A stretch of DNA of 64,000 bases, from assembly GCA_964591245.1 (NCBI GenBank), contig CAZPZZ010000003.1, positions 1 through 64,000 of the forward strand. The letters are read 5' to 3'. Below the pieces are notes generated by a model. The model searched no databases and was not told the DNA's origin. It saw only the letters and a list, made by a program, of their open reading frames with translations. The DNA comes from CAZPZZ01 sp964591245. Lineage in GTDB: Bacteria > Acidobacteriota > Vicinamibacteria > Vicinamibacterales > UBA8438. Of the stretch, positions 28,772-38,964 are shown in pieces. The first letter of the stretch is position 1, and every line of letters starts with the position of its first letter. The translations under genes and the position numbers were made by a program.

Positions 28772-30136
28772 TCACGGAATGGTCCAGAGTTCGTGCTGCG
28801 GGCCAGAGAGATATCGTGGTGCCCCGTCGGCGGAGATCACCGTGTCCTCCTCCCGCATGATGGTGACGGCCTGGTCATCCCACTCCTCGACGGGCGCGGT
28901 CACCGCAAACTCGAGTGACACCCAATCGCCGTCCTTCAAGGTAAACCGGGGATGATCTCCGTACCGTTCTGGCCAGTCGTGAATGGCCCACATCCCCGCA
29001 TCGTGCACCCAGTACCCCTGTACATGCGAGTACACGAGAAGCTCGATCCCTTCGTCAGCAGCACGCGTTTCGGCTGCGTGTTTGATAGCCGCTCCGGTGC
29101 GGCCCACGTCCATTTCCTGCAGCGTCAAGACTGCCGCCCGATTCGACGATTCGAAGGCCGCACGCAATCCGGCTGGCGGCACGCGCTCGCCTTCCCGGAG
29201 GACATAGGCCATCTTCTGCTGGTCGGCCACGATCCCCGACGTACGCACACCAAAATCCACATGTAACAAATCGCCTCGCTCAATGACCGGATCGTCCGAG
29301 TCATCAAGGGAAACGCCACCGCTACGCTGTACATCCAGCGACGCCGGAAAATTGAACTCAAACCCCTGGCGTTTCCATTCAGCGGTGATCCAGTACTGCA
29401 CATCCATCAACGTCGTCTGCCCAGGCGTGATCACCTCTCCCGACAGTGCACGCCGCAGGAGGTAATAGGTGGCCTGACTCGCCTCCCGTTCGACCGCGTC
29501 TTCCGCCGCGGTATGGGTGGAGGCGTAGTCGACCACCAACGGCTCGGACGACACGAGCCTCCCTCGATAGGGGTCGCCAAGGGTGTCGAGCAGATACGCT
29601 TTAAGCTCGGCCGTCAGCCCGTCGGCCATGCTGATCGTGCGGGATTGATTGATGGCGATCCGTCTTGGCATACGAGCCAGAACAAAGTCACGGAGATGCG
29701 GTTGCAGCCCCTCCTCGCCATACAACGTCATCGTGTCGTAGAAGCGCCGGAGATGCCCGCTCAGATGCGTACCAATCGCAGTCGTTTCGAGCCCTCCCTC
29801 TGAGCCCGAATCAGCAAAGAGATAGGCATTACGGTGACCATACCAGCCGGTGATTCCATAGCCACCGAACAGTTCTAGCAGGGGATCCGGTGCATTTTCC
29901 CGGCTCAGAATGATCCAGAGATCGATCTCATGGCGACGCATCAACGGGAGCAGGTGCTCTCGCATCTTCTCCGCCTTGAGGGTCCACTCCCGCTCCGTAC
30001 GTGCCCTGATCAGCTCCGGCGTCAGTTGCGACGTCGCGACGCGTGGCACCGCCACGAACGTCAGCGCCAGGAGCAGAGCGCTCAGGAGTCGTCTTCCCCA
30101 TACACCGCGATGCCACATCAACGGGCACCCAGACAT
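28772..30136 (-). CDS. Secreted M24-family metallopeptidase (Xaa-Pro aminopeptidase-like)
   Basis: A protein of about 454 residues with a pita-bread M24 fold. An exported leader (RRLLSALLLALTFVAVP, cleavage near ATSQ) is followed by an N-terminal creatinase-like domain (RHEIDLWIILSREN) and the catalytic domain. Candidate metal ligands are D in LLHVDFGV, D in GIVADQQK, H in GYWVHDAG, E in WVSLEFAV and E in the MREEDTV block. The usual DxG...DxTR spacing is altered, so activity should not be assumed. The start is uncertain among ATG 30136, ATG 30118 and an upstream codon at 30190; none has a strong ribosome binding site. It follows the sorbosone-dehydrogenase-like gene by about 50 bases on the same strand. 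Confidence 0.82.
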   Translation of the reverse strand: MSGCPLMWHRGVWGRRLLSALLLALTFVAVPRVATSQLTPELIRARTEREWTLKAEKMREHLLPLMRRHEIDLWIILSRENAPDPLLELFGGYGITGWYGHRNAYLFADSGSEGGLETTAIGTHLSGHLRRFYDTMTLYGEEGLQPHLRDFVLARMPRRIAINQSRTISMADGLTAELKAYLLDTLGDPYRGRLVSSEPLVVDYASTHTAAEDAVEREASQATYYLLRRALSGEVITPGQTTLMDVQYWITAEWKRQGFEFNFPASLDVQRSGGVSLDDSDDPVIERGDLLHVDFGVRTSGIVADQQKMAYVLREGERVPPAGLRAAFESSNRAAVLTLQEMDVGRTGAAIKHAAETRAADEGIELLVYSHVQGYWVHDAGMWAIHDWPERYGDHPRFTLKDGDWVSLEFAVTAPVEEWDDQAVTIMREEDTVISADGAPRYLSGPQHELWTIP

Positions 30137-30186
30137 AACCCATCCCCATCTGCGCAGGCGCCAGCCCTTACGAGCACGGCCACTCT

Positions 30187-31308
30187 TCACCCCTCGTAAC
30201 TAATCCGATAGATGGCGTTGGCACTATCATCCGTGACCAGCAGTGCTCCGTCCGGCATCACCTCGATATCGACGGGACGCCCCCACGCACTGTTATCCGG
30301 ATTCAACCACCCTTCCGCGAACACCGAGTAATCGACAACCTCGTTTCCCTCGAGGGTGGCCACGGTAATCCGAAAACCGGTGTGACCGGCCTCCGGGGTC
30401 CGGTTCCATGACCCATGCTCGGCAATGAAGATCTTCTTCCGATATTCCTCCGGAAACATCGACCCGGTATAGAAACGAATGCCGAGGGACGCGACGTGGG
30501 GCCCAAGCGTCCGAGCCGGGGCACTAAACTCGTCGCACGCACGCATTTCACCAAACTCCGGATCAGGCACATCACCCTGGTGACAGAACGGAAAGCCGAA
30601 GTGCATTCCCATCGCGGGCGCATGATTGAGGGTGTCCCCCGGGAGCCGATCCCCAAGGCGATCTCGACCATTACTGGTGAACCAGAGGTCTCCTGTGTCG
30701 GGGTGCCAATCAAACCCCACCGAGTTCCGAACACCGTGAGAGAAGACCTCCTGCGCGCTGCCGTCCGGATTCATCCGGGTAATCGTCGCGTAACGGAGAT
30801 CTTCATCCGTGCGGTCACAGATGTTGCAAGGAGCGCCGACCGGAACGTACAGCTTACCGTCTGGCCCAAAACGGATGAACTTCCAGCCATGGGCACGATC
30901 AGTGGGAAATTCGTCATCGACGATCACCGGTTCGGGTGGATTCTGGAGCTGCGATTCGATGTCGTCGTAGCGCAGGATCCGATTGACCTCTGCCACATAG
31001 AGCGCCCCGTCACGAAACGCCACCCCGTTTGGCATGTTGAGACCACTCGCCAATGTGAGGACCTCATCTGCCCTGTGGTCGTCGTCATGATCGAGTACCG
31101 CATACACGTCACCGGCTGCCCTGGTACTCACAAAGAGTGTCCCTCCCGGTGAGCGGGACATCGAGCGCGCGTTCGGCACGTCGGCAGCGTAGACCTCGAT
31201 GGAAAACCCAGGAGGTAGCGTCAACTTCTCGAGCTCGATTCCTTGAGCCGCAGCACAGTTCGCGACAAGCGCCACGCCGACGACGACGCCAAACATTGTT
31301 CGGAACAC
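30187..31308 (-). CDS. Secreted L-sorbosone-dehydrogenase/soluble-GDH-like PQQ beta-propeller protein
   Basis: A 373-residue exported six-bladed propeller. Recognition comes from LPPGFSIEVYAADVPNARSM, ASGLNMPNGVAFRDGALYVAE, HGWKFIRFGPDGKLYVPVGAPCNIC, HGVRNSVGFDWHPDTGDLWF and FIAEHGSWNR, the standard blocks of the sorbosone dehydrogenase/PQQ sugar dehydrogenase family. The start is GTG 31308, chosen because GAGGAGG lies five bases upstream; ATG 31296 is too far from it. The signal peptide ends near CAAAQ. It lies 61 bases downstream of DUF5916 copy 2 and 50 bases upstream of the M24 gene, so it is probably co-transcribed with both. It likely oxidises an extracellular sugar; the exact substrate is unknown. 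Confidence 0.88.
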   Translation of the reverse strand: MFRTMFGVVVGVALVANCAAAQGIELEKLTLPPGFSIEVYAADVPNARSMSRSPGGTLFVSTRAAGDVYAVLDHDDDHRADEVLTLASGLNMPNGVAFRDGALYVAEVNRILRYDDIESQLQNPPEPVIVDDEFPTDRAHGWKFIRFGPDGKLYVPVGAPCNICDRTDEDLRYATITRMNPDGSAQEVFSHGVRNSVGFDWHPDTGDLWFTSNGRDRLGDRLPGDTLNHAPAMGMHFGFPFCHQGDVPDPEFGEMRACDEFSAPARTLGPHVASLGIRFYTGSMFPEEYRKKIFIAEHGSWNRTPEAGHTGFRITVATLEGNEVVDYSVFAEGWLNPDNSAWGRPVDIEVMPDGALLVTDDSANAIYRISYEG

Positions 31309-31369
31309 ATCAACCTCCTCAAACAAGAAACACAACATCGGGACCTCGCCTCACACGGCCCCGTGTAAC

Positions 31370-34300
31370 TCAATAGCGAAACAAGTACGAGATCTTGGTG
31401 AAGACCGCCCGGTTGGTACGTTGGAAATCAGTCGCCATAAACAACGGTTCATCGTCATCGTCAAAAATGAGATGACCCTGCTGATACCGGTCGTCGTACC
31501 CCACAAAGAACACCGTCCCGGAATTGACCCGGTACGTGAGCAGGATATTTGCGCCAAGCGTCTGACTGAAAGAGTTGTGCTGCAAAATATTGCGGAGCAG
31601 TAGCCGGTCGGTGAATTGGTAGGTGGTCAGCGCACGATAAATCTTGACGTCAAATACTTCGCTCTGAAACGTGGGGTCCAGCAATCGACTCGTATTGACA
31701 TTGATCGAACTCTGCAACCTGCTGAACGGCCGGAGCGACATGAAGAGGCTACCGCTCGACCCCTCACCGAGAAACGGTGTCTCGCCGTAGCGCACTTGGT
31801 CTCCCCAGTTCAGATTCGCGCCAACAGAGAACAAGCGACTGGTACTGACGTTGCCGGAAAACCCGTATCGTGTCTTATCGAAGTTGATCCCACCATAACG
31901 TTCCATCTCACGACGCACGTCGGCCCTCAACGAGACATTCCTGGCAAACGTTGTCCGAAGCCGGACCCGTGCCTCCTCATCAACCAGGATCTCGTCGAAG
32001 TTCCAGTTCCGACTGTAGTCGAACTCCGGCCCCCAGTTGATGATCCAGCTTTCGGGCCACCACCGGTAGCCAACGTCTGAGCGAATACGTCTGATGTTGC
32101 GACGACGCACAAAGCCCACATCCGTTTCGAAGTCTGGATCGATGGAATAGTAGGAGGAGCTGTAAGACAGGTTTCGCCCGTTGTGCCGATAGCCACCGTC
32201 AAACATCGGACCAGAGGCGACATTGCCATCGAGATCACGGTTTTGGGTCGTGAGTGCGGAGAAATCGATCGACGTGGTTTGCCCTACGCGGAAGCGGCTA
32301 TCCATCCCGGCAAGCCGACTATAACTGTCCAGGAAGCTGCGATCGGTAAGGATCGCGCCGATATGCGACTCGGAGTACAGGTCATAACGCACGCGACCGA
32401 TGACAGTATTGGCTGTCCGCCCGTACGCCCGGTCCAACGGGTCATCAACCTTGCCCGGCGCTTCATCATTCGCCACGAGCACGCCCAACGTGGTGTTTCC
32501 GACCTTCCCCGTCAGCTTCCCACCATACCGCGGGTCCACAATCGTACGCGTATGGATGAAGTTCACCGGACCCCGAATATCGAAAATCTCTTGGCCTTCC
32601 AAAAAGAAAGGACGTAGCTCGGAAAAGAACAACGGAAAACGCTGGTTCACTTCGATCTGCGGCCGGTCGGACTCGATCAGAGAGAAGTCCGGGTTGTAGG
32701 TGAAATCGACCGTCAGGTTCGAGGTCACACCGTACTTGACGTTGACGCCTCCTTCCGGCTGCCCCTCGCTATTGAACGCCCCGGTCGACCGATCAAGCGA
32801 ACCGGCCTGAATCCCGGTAACGGTCGGCTGAAACTCCAGGTTTCGACTCGTGGATAGTCCGTTGAGCCCATCGAGTAAGCCCATTTGCGGCAGGAAGCCG
32901 GCCACATCGCGCGACACAGGCGCCCACACCACAGTTTCAGTCTTGTCCCGAATCGACCGCGCAATCTGAAACCCCCAACGGTGAGTGCCATCGGTTGCCG
33001 GGTAACGAAGGCTCTTGAACGGAATCGCCATCTCCGCAGTCCAGCCGTCGTCGACAAGCCTGCCGCTCGAATCGAACAACGCATCCCAGGAACGGTCGCC
33101 CCTCGGCACACCCGTGCAGTTCCGGCAGCTCCCGCCGCCACCCATCAACGAATCACCCTGCACTCCGTACCCGTTCAGCGTGAAGACAAAGGCGCGTTGT
33201 TGATCCAGAAACGGGTCGAAATAGATTGAGATTGTGTCATCCCCAAAGAATGCACGATCACGATCGACACGATTCGCGCGCACCATACCGGGATTCGAAT
33301 AATGCGCATGCATCCCGATGTAGAGATGTTCACTGTCAAAGGCAATGTACACGTCGGTGTCTTCCGTCGCCGGGGCGCCTTCGATCGGACTCTGCTGAAC
33401 GAACTCGGTGATTCGGGTTGCCGTTCGCCATACTAGGTCATCCAGGTTTCCATCGATCGACGGGGGGCCTGTCGCCTCGACCGCGGACACAACGGGCCGC
33501 CCCGTGAGGCGGCCGGCCCCGGCCGCGAATCCAGCCGTAGGCGTCGCAGGCTGCCCGGGAACCGATACGCCGCGCCCGCCCCCCGTGAGCGGACGTACCC
33601 GGGTGAAATCTCGAGCGTCGACATCATCGCCGCTCGGCAAGATGATCCGTCCAGGCGCAGCTCCATTACGATTGGGACGCACGCGGACGACATCGGACCG
33701 ACGATTCTCAGGAGCACGATCTATANNNNNNNNNNNNNNNNNNNNNNNNNNNNNNNNNNNNNNNNNNNNNNNNNNNNNNNNNNNNNNNNNNNNNNNNNNN
33801 NNNNNNNNNNNNNNNNNNNNNNNNNATTGGGACGCACGCGGACGACATCGGACCGACGATTCTCAGGAGCACGATCTATACCCAAGGAACCACCAGCGTC
33901 CGGCTGCGTCCCAGCAACGGGACCACTCTCTACTCCACCGGGAAGCAGCGCCGCGACAATGCGATCTTGCAGCGCGAACACATCCTCCAACATGCCGTCG
34001 GCGGTCACCGTTTCGGCGACCGTGCCGGTCATCCCGTCCTGCAAGCGAGCCGTGATACGAATCCGCGACCCCACAGCCTGATACCCGCCGGTCAGCAACC
34101 ACTGCGTCTCCGTCCCCACCGGAACCGTCGGGCCACTCTCTCCACGCTCCACAACGTAGCCAAGAGTCTCCAGGTCCGCAGCCACGGTCTCAGCGATACC
34201 ACCACCGAGCCAGTCGTGAGCCGCATCGCGCGAAATGTTCCGGAATCGTAAGACGGTCACCGACGGCACCGTCACAACTCCAGCCGTGGTTGAAGCAGTG

Positions 34301-34437
34301 GAGATAGTTGCAGGAGACTCAAGCGCGATCGGGATCTCGGAGAAGGGGCTACTGGGTCCGAGCGCGTCTTGACCGGCCGAGAGGGCGGTTGGCAGGAGCA
34401 ACGTGCCGCAGATTAGGACGATCGCACGAGAAGCCAT
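31370..34437 (-). CDS. DUF5916 outer-membrane protein, copy 2 (spans artefactual N run; 970 aa when joined)
   Basis: Two minus-strand halves separated by the N run at 33726-33825. The 55 bases on each side of the run are identical, and collapsing them joins the halves in frame as ...DVVRVRPN|RNGAAPGR..., a 970-residue protein. Signal peptide from ATG 34437 (LICGTLLLPTALSAGQ). TolB-like domain about 57-160 (ISRDAAHDWLGGGIAETVAADL, FALQDRIVAALL). Linker with GAGRLTGRP, then the CBM9-like domain from about 276 (IDGNLDDLVWRTATRITEFV), a short loop with GGGGSCRNCTG where copies 3 and 4 are glycine-rich, and a DUF5916 barrel with FFSELRPFFLEGQEIF ending YLFRY. It is closely similar to copies 3 and 4. 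A candidate promoter lies near 34570. Confidence 0.88.
33671..33725. repeat. Left copy of 55-base duplication flanking the N run
   Basis: Identical base for base to 33826-33880, starting ATTGGGACGCACGCGG and ending CACGATCTATA. It ends exactly where the N run begins. An exact contig-end overlap of 55 is what an unmerged k=55 de Bruijn join leaves behind, so it is not a biological repeat. Confidence 0.95.
33726..33825. other. Assembly gap (100 N), almost certainly artefactual
   Basis: A run of exactly 100 N placed between two identical 55-base flanks. Removing it together with one copy of the flank restores a single reading frame in DUF5916 copy 2. No sequence is likely to be missing. Confidence 0.95.
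33826..33880. repeat. Right copy of 55-base duplication flanking the N run
   Basis: Identical to 33671-33725. It begins exactly where the N run ends. See the left copy for interpretation. Confidence 0.95.
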
Positions 34438-34789
34438 GCTTGGCGTTGTCGCAACGAAGCAAAGCGGACAGGCCCCGCGCCAGGAACCGCAGAGCGACAT
34501 CCTGTGTGGTCAGAACTTTCCGTGGCACCGCTTCCGGCAACAGCCAGAGCTGTACACCACCCTCTGACCATTATACGGCGGTAAACTCCGTACGTTTACG
34601 GTCGGACATCATCGACGTATGAAGTTTCCGACCTTGAGAACTTCCAGGCGCCACAAATAGGTACGCGCGGCGGCGCTCCCGGCTACGCGTCTCCCATCCG
34701 ACGCGCGGTGTCCAACTCCGGGCACATCCCTGTCAGAGGACCCGATCGCCGACATACATATGCCGGTCCACCACGTAACGAAGACGCCG
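34438..34789. promoter_or_regulatory. Upstream region of DUF5916 copy 2 with candidate promoter and dyad
   Basis: About 350 bases without a gene. On the minus strand a perfect TATAAT occurs at 34575-34570, about 130 bases before ATG 34437. Just upstream of it is a short inverted repeat, GTAAAC (34581-34586) and GTTTAC (34594-34599), separated by seven bases and positioned near where a -35 or operator would lie. No good -35 hexamer is present at 16-18 bases. The combination suggests an activator- or repressor-controlled promoter but rests on short matches only. Confidence 0.35.
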
Positions 34790-35764
34790 TTACTCCCGCG
34801 ACGTTTCGACCGCTCTGGACGACACCAACAGATTGGTCATTCCGTAGTTTCCCTCGTGGCATGCGTACTCGTAGAGCGGTTCCTCCATGGGCCGCCAGGG
34901 CACCATCGCCGTCCACGGACGCGTCCAGACGGTCGGGTCAGTTACCGTGAACTCGTACGCGATCGCATCATTCGCAACCCTGGTAAACCGTTCGACAACG
35001 TGTCGACCGACATTCGATCCGAGATAGTCGGCCTGCTCGTAGAAGTGCGACGTCTCCACGACAAGGGTGTCCCCTTGCCAATGCCCGCGTGAAACACCCA
35101 ACCACTGGGTGACGTGGTCGGGGAGTACGGGCCGCTCGGTCACCGGAATCAGGCGAACGTCATGGATCTGCTCTTGGAAAATGGCCACCCAACCGGGTGA
35201 TTGCAAAATATTGACGTGATTGTTATAGCCACTGGATGTAATCGGCACTGGACGGTAGACAAGACAACGGTCACCGAGATCCATATCCTCCGGGCCATGG
35301 GCTGGCACACGGCCCCGTTTGGCCGCCCGCAAACGCTCGGCCTCGGGCATTGCCGCGTACGCCTCCGCTTCGGGTGTACGCGGCGGAAGGCGACCATTCG
35401 GTGGATCGATGACCAGGGCCGTCCGTCCGATGGAAATGCCGCGATCCCACCACGCCTGGTTATACGCCAGTGCCACATCCTGCTCGCGCGTGAGTTCCTT
35501 CCGACGTTCGGACGTCGCCCTGATTTCTGAGGCGAGATTGAGAGCGGCAACCTCTTCGCCAGTCAACTCCACTCGATCACCATACTCGGCCGGCCGCTCG
35601 AGCGGCGTAATGGTGCCATGGTTCCAGACACCCTGTAGGTCAGGATCTCCCCAGGCTGTACGCGGGGTCTCAGTCTCGGATGAGACCGATTGAGCGATCG
35701 CGACAGGAGAGAGACCAACGAGCGAGAACGCAAGACACACCGCCACGAATCCGCAGAACTTCAT
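34790..35764 (-). CDS. Secreted hypothetical protein (Acidobacteria-type 'DPDLQGVW' family)
   Basis: A 324-residue exported protein. The start at ATG 35764 has GGGGAGG nine bases upstream and opens a clear signal peptide (VAVCLAFSLVGLSPVAIAQ). The mature part begins ETPRTAWGDPDLQGVWNHGT. It continues with GDRCLVYRPVPITSSGYNN, GWVAIFQEQIHDVRLIPV and VTQWLGVSRGHWQGDTLVVETSHF, and ends with YEYACHEGNYGMTNLLVSSRA. I recall this block order from abundant, uncharacterised secreted proteins of Acidobacteria, but I know of no established function and see no catalytic motif. It lies between DUF5916 copies 3 and 2 on the same strand and may be part of the same transcription unit. Confidence 0.8.
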   Translation of the reverse strand: MKFCGFVAVCLAFSLVGLSPVAIAQSVSSETETPRTAWGDPDLQGVWNHGTITPLERPAEYGDRVELTGEEVAALNLASEIRATSERRKELTREQDVALAYNQAWWDRGISIGRTALVIDPPNGRLPPRTPEAEAYAAMPEAERLRAAKRGRVPAHGPEDMDLGDRCLVYRPVPITSSGYNNHVNILQSPGWVAIFQEQIHDVRLIPVTERPVLPDHVTQWLGVSRGHWQGDTLVVETSHFYEQADYLGSNVGRHVVERFTRVANDAIAYEFTVTDPTVWTRPWTAMVPWRPMEEPLYEYACHEGNYGMTNLLVSSRAVETSRE

Positions 35765-35878
35765 GTCATCCTCCCCATTCGCCTGGAACACCTTATTCCC
35801 CGCACATGATCACCTGCAAGACAGACGGTTCCAATGCCGCCTCCTTCCCCACCGGGATCAACGGAGGGCCCTCGCGCA

Positions 35879-38800
35879 TCAGAGCCGAAACAGGTACGAG
35901 ATCTTCGTGAAAAACGCCCGGTTTGTTCGCAAGAGGTCCGTGGTGAGAAAGCGCGAATTCCTCATGTACGCAGGATCACCGCCGCTGTCCAGTAACAAAT
36001 CACCCTGTTGATACCGATCGTCATAGCCAACGAAAAACACGGTCCCGGCGTTCACGCGGTAGGTAAACAATACATTCGTGCCGAACGTTCCGCGGAAGGT
36101 GTTGTAATCCAGGATATTGCGGAGCAACAGACGGTCAGTAAATTGATACGTCGTGAGAGCGCGCAAGATCTTCACATCGAAGACTTCCGTCTCATCCAGG
36201 GGATCAATGAGATTACTGGTGTTGATGTTGATCCGTGACTGCAACCGCGTAAAGGGCCGCACCGTCATGAAAATTCCGCCGCTTCCCCCTCGGCCAAGAA
36301 AGGGTGCGGCACCGTAATTGACCTCGTCGCCATACCCGTAATAGCCACCGAACGACACCTGCTGCAACGTGTTGATAAACAAATTCGTCGAGTATCGTCG
36401 CTTGTGGAAATCGACACCGGAAAAACGCTCCATGTCCTGGTTCGCGCCCACGCTGAACCTGACATTCTTGGCAAACGTGAAGTTCACGCCACTCTGGACC
36501 ATCTCATCCACAAGGAAATCACCGAAGTCCCAGTTACGCGTGTAGCTCGCCGTGGGCCCCCAGTTGATCAACCACCCTTCGGGCCACCAGCGATAACCAA
36601 CATTACTCGTGATCGAACGGATATTCCGCCGTCGCACAAAGCCCACGGCCGTATCAAACTCCGGCGCAATCGTGTACCCGGCCACGAAGTAATTCAAATT
36701 GCGGCCCTGACTCGACAACCCGACATCGAACATGTTGCCAGACGTGTCGACAACATTACTTGAGGGTTGAACCACGCCATCTGACGCCTCGAGCCTCTCA
36801 GCATCCCGGTTCTGGGTTGTGATGGCACGAAAACTCATGGAGGTCGTGTCGCTGAGACGGAACTGGCCATCGACACCCGCCAGTCGGCTGTAGTCGTCGA
36901 GAAATTCTCGATCGGTGACGATGGCACCGATATGCGATTCCGAATACAGGTCGTAGCGAACCCGCCCGATCAGCACATTGGCCGATTTGCCGTAGGCCGG
37001 ATCGGAACTGTTGTCCAAGTTACCCGGGGCCTCGTCGTTCGCCACGAGCATGCCCAGTGTCGTGTTCCCGATCTTGCCGGTGACTTTTCCACCGTAGCGG
37101 GGGTCAACAATGGTGCGCGTGTGCACGAAGTTCACGGGCCCTGGCAAATTGAAAATTTCCTGCCCTTCGAGGAAGAAGGGCCGCAACTCAGGGAAGAAGA
37201 GCGGAAAGCGCTGATTGACCGAAATCTGCGGTCGGTCCGACTCAATCTGGGAAAAATCCGGATTGAATGTCGCGTCTAACGTTAGATTGGACGTCAGCCC
37301 GTACTTGACGTTCATCCCACCTTCCGGTTGAGCCTCGGAGGGAAAGCCCGCACTCGTGCGGTCAAGCGATCCCACTTGCACCGCGGTCACGGTCGGCAAA
37401 ATTTCGAGATTACGACTCGTCGACAACCTGCTCAGCCCGTCAAGGACGCCCATCTGCCGCAACAATCCGGATACATCTCGGGACATCGGTGACCAAACGT
37501 CGTATTCGTCCTTTCCGCGAATACGCCGCGCGATCTGAAACCCCCAACGATGTGCCCGATTCCCAACCGACGGATACCGCAAACTCTTGAACGGAATGGC
37601 CATCTCGGCCGTCCATCCATCTTCGACTACCGTGCCACCTGACTCGAATAGGGCATCCCACGACTGGTCACCCCAACGCACTCCCGTAAAGGAACTGGGC
37701 CCACCACCCGAGAACCCTCCACGGCGCCCACGGCTGCTCCCCCCACCACCACTCCGTGGCTCAAGAAGCGAATCGTTTTGCACCCCATAGCCGTTGAGGG
37801 AAAAGACGTAGGCACGTTTTTGATCCAGAAACGTATCGAAATAAACCGAGATGTAGTCGTCGCTGAACGTCGCCCGGTCACGGTCGACCCGGCTGGCCCG
37901 CATCATGCTCATATCTGCGTAGTGCGCATACATCCCCACGTAGAGATGTGTGTCGTCATACGCAAGATAGACTTCAGTCTCCTCCGTTGCGGGCGCCCCA
38001 TCGAGTGGACTTTGTTGCACGAACTCGGTGATCCGGACCGCATTCTGCCAAACGGCATCGTCGAGATTTCCATCAATGTTCGGCGTCTGATCGGTTCGCA
38101 CAACCGACACGTTGGGACGCCCCGGCAGCAACCCGGTCGCTNNNNNNNNNNNNNNNNNNNNNNNNNNNNNNNNNNNNNNNNNNNNNNNNNNNNNNNNNNN
38201 NNNNNNNNNNNNNNNNNNNNNNNNNNNNNNNNNNNNNNNNNGGGCGATGTCTCAACATCGGGTCCATTCGCCCCAGCGCCGCCCCTCTCGAAAGAACCGA
38301 ATCCGCCCTCACCTGACGATATCGGTGGCCAAGCACCGGCGTGAGAACGCATCGCACGCGCCGGTCGGGGCACTTTCTCAGCATCAACCAATTCTCGAGC
38401 AATGCGATCCTGCAGCTCAAAAATCTCCTCGAACGGGCCATCGATTTTCACCGCCCGAACGGCCTCTCCGGTGCGTGTCTCAAGTAGACGCGCCGTAATC
38501 CGCAGTTGCCCCCCTAGACGCTGATAGCCGCCGGTGATCACCCATTGCGTGTCCAACTCACGCCCGATCGCCAACGCCTGGAACTCGTCACGCACCAGCC
38601 CGTCGTATCCCGCCTTCAGCACATCCTGGACACGGTCTCCCGATACAACCTCAAACCCGCCACGTGCCGCGAGATCAACCGCCACGCTCTCGGCAATGCC
38701 GTAACCCATCCATGCATCTGCCGCATCCTGCGAGACATTCGCGAACGGTGTCACCGCAACCGCGTCCAACTGAGCGGCCTCTACCTCAGCTGAAGCCACT

Positions 38801-38889
38801 GGCGCAGCCGGCTGGGCCAGCACCGACACTGCGACACCGAACACGGCCCCAACCTGGCAGAAGATGGCAAAAAAAGGACGTCTGGTCAT
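35879..38889 (-). CDS. DUF5916 outer-membrane protein, copy 3 (interrupted by true assembly gap)
   Basis: The N-terminal part (38889 to 38242, 216 codons) holds a signal peptide (AVFGVAVSVLAQ) and a TolB-like domain (VTPFANVSQDAADAWMGYGIAES to EIFELQDRIARELVD), then a Gly-rich linker. The C-terminal part (38141 to 35879, 753 residues) resumes with ATGLLPGRPNVSVV and the CBM9-like domain (IDGNLDDAVWQNAVRITEFV). It carries a glycine/arginine-rich loop after GYGVQNDSLL and a barrel with FFPELRPFFLEGQEIF ending YLFRL. The flanks of the N run do not overlap, so linker sequence is missing; the frame requires a gap of 3n+2 bases. I treat both parts as one gene from order, strand and comparison with copies 2 and 4. 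It lies 75 bases downstream of leuB. Confidence 0.85.
38142..38241. other. Assembly gap (100 N), unresolved
   Basis: Exactly 100 N inside DUF5916 copy 3. The flanking sequences share no overlap, unlike the first gap, so an unknown length is missing. By comparison with copies 2 and 4, the missing part is the low-complexity linker between the TolB-like and CBM9-like domains. Confidence 0.95.
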
Positions 38890-38964
38890 TGAGGATGTCG
38901 TTTTGTCCAGGGGGAAGCGCAGACGCCGCCCCTAAGCATTGGACGCTCAAGAGCGTAAATTCGT

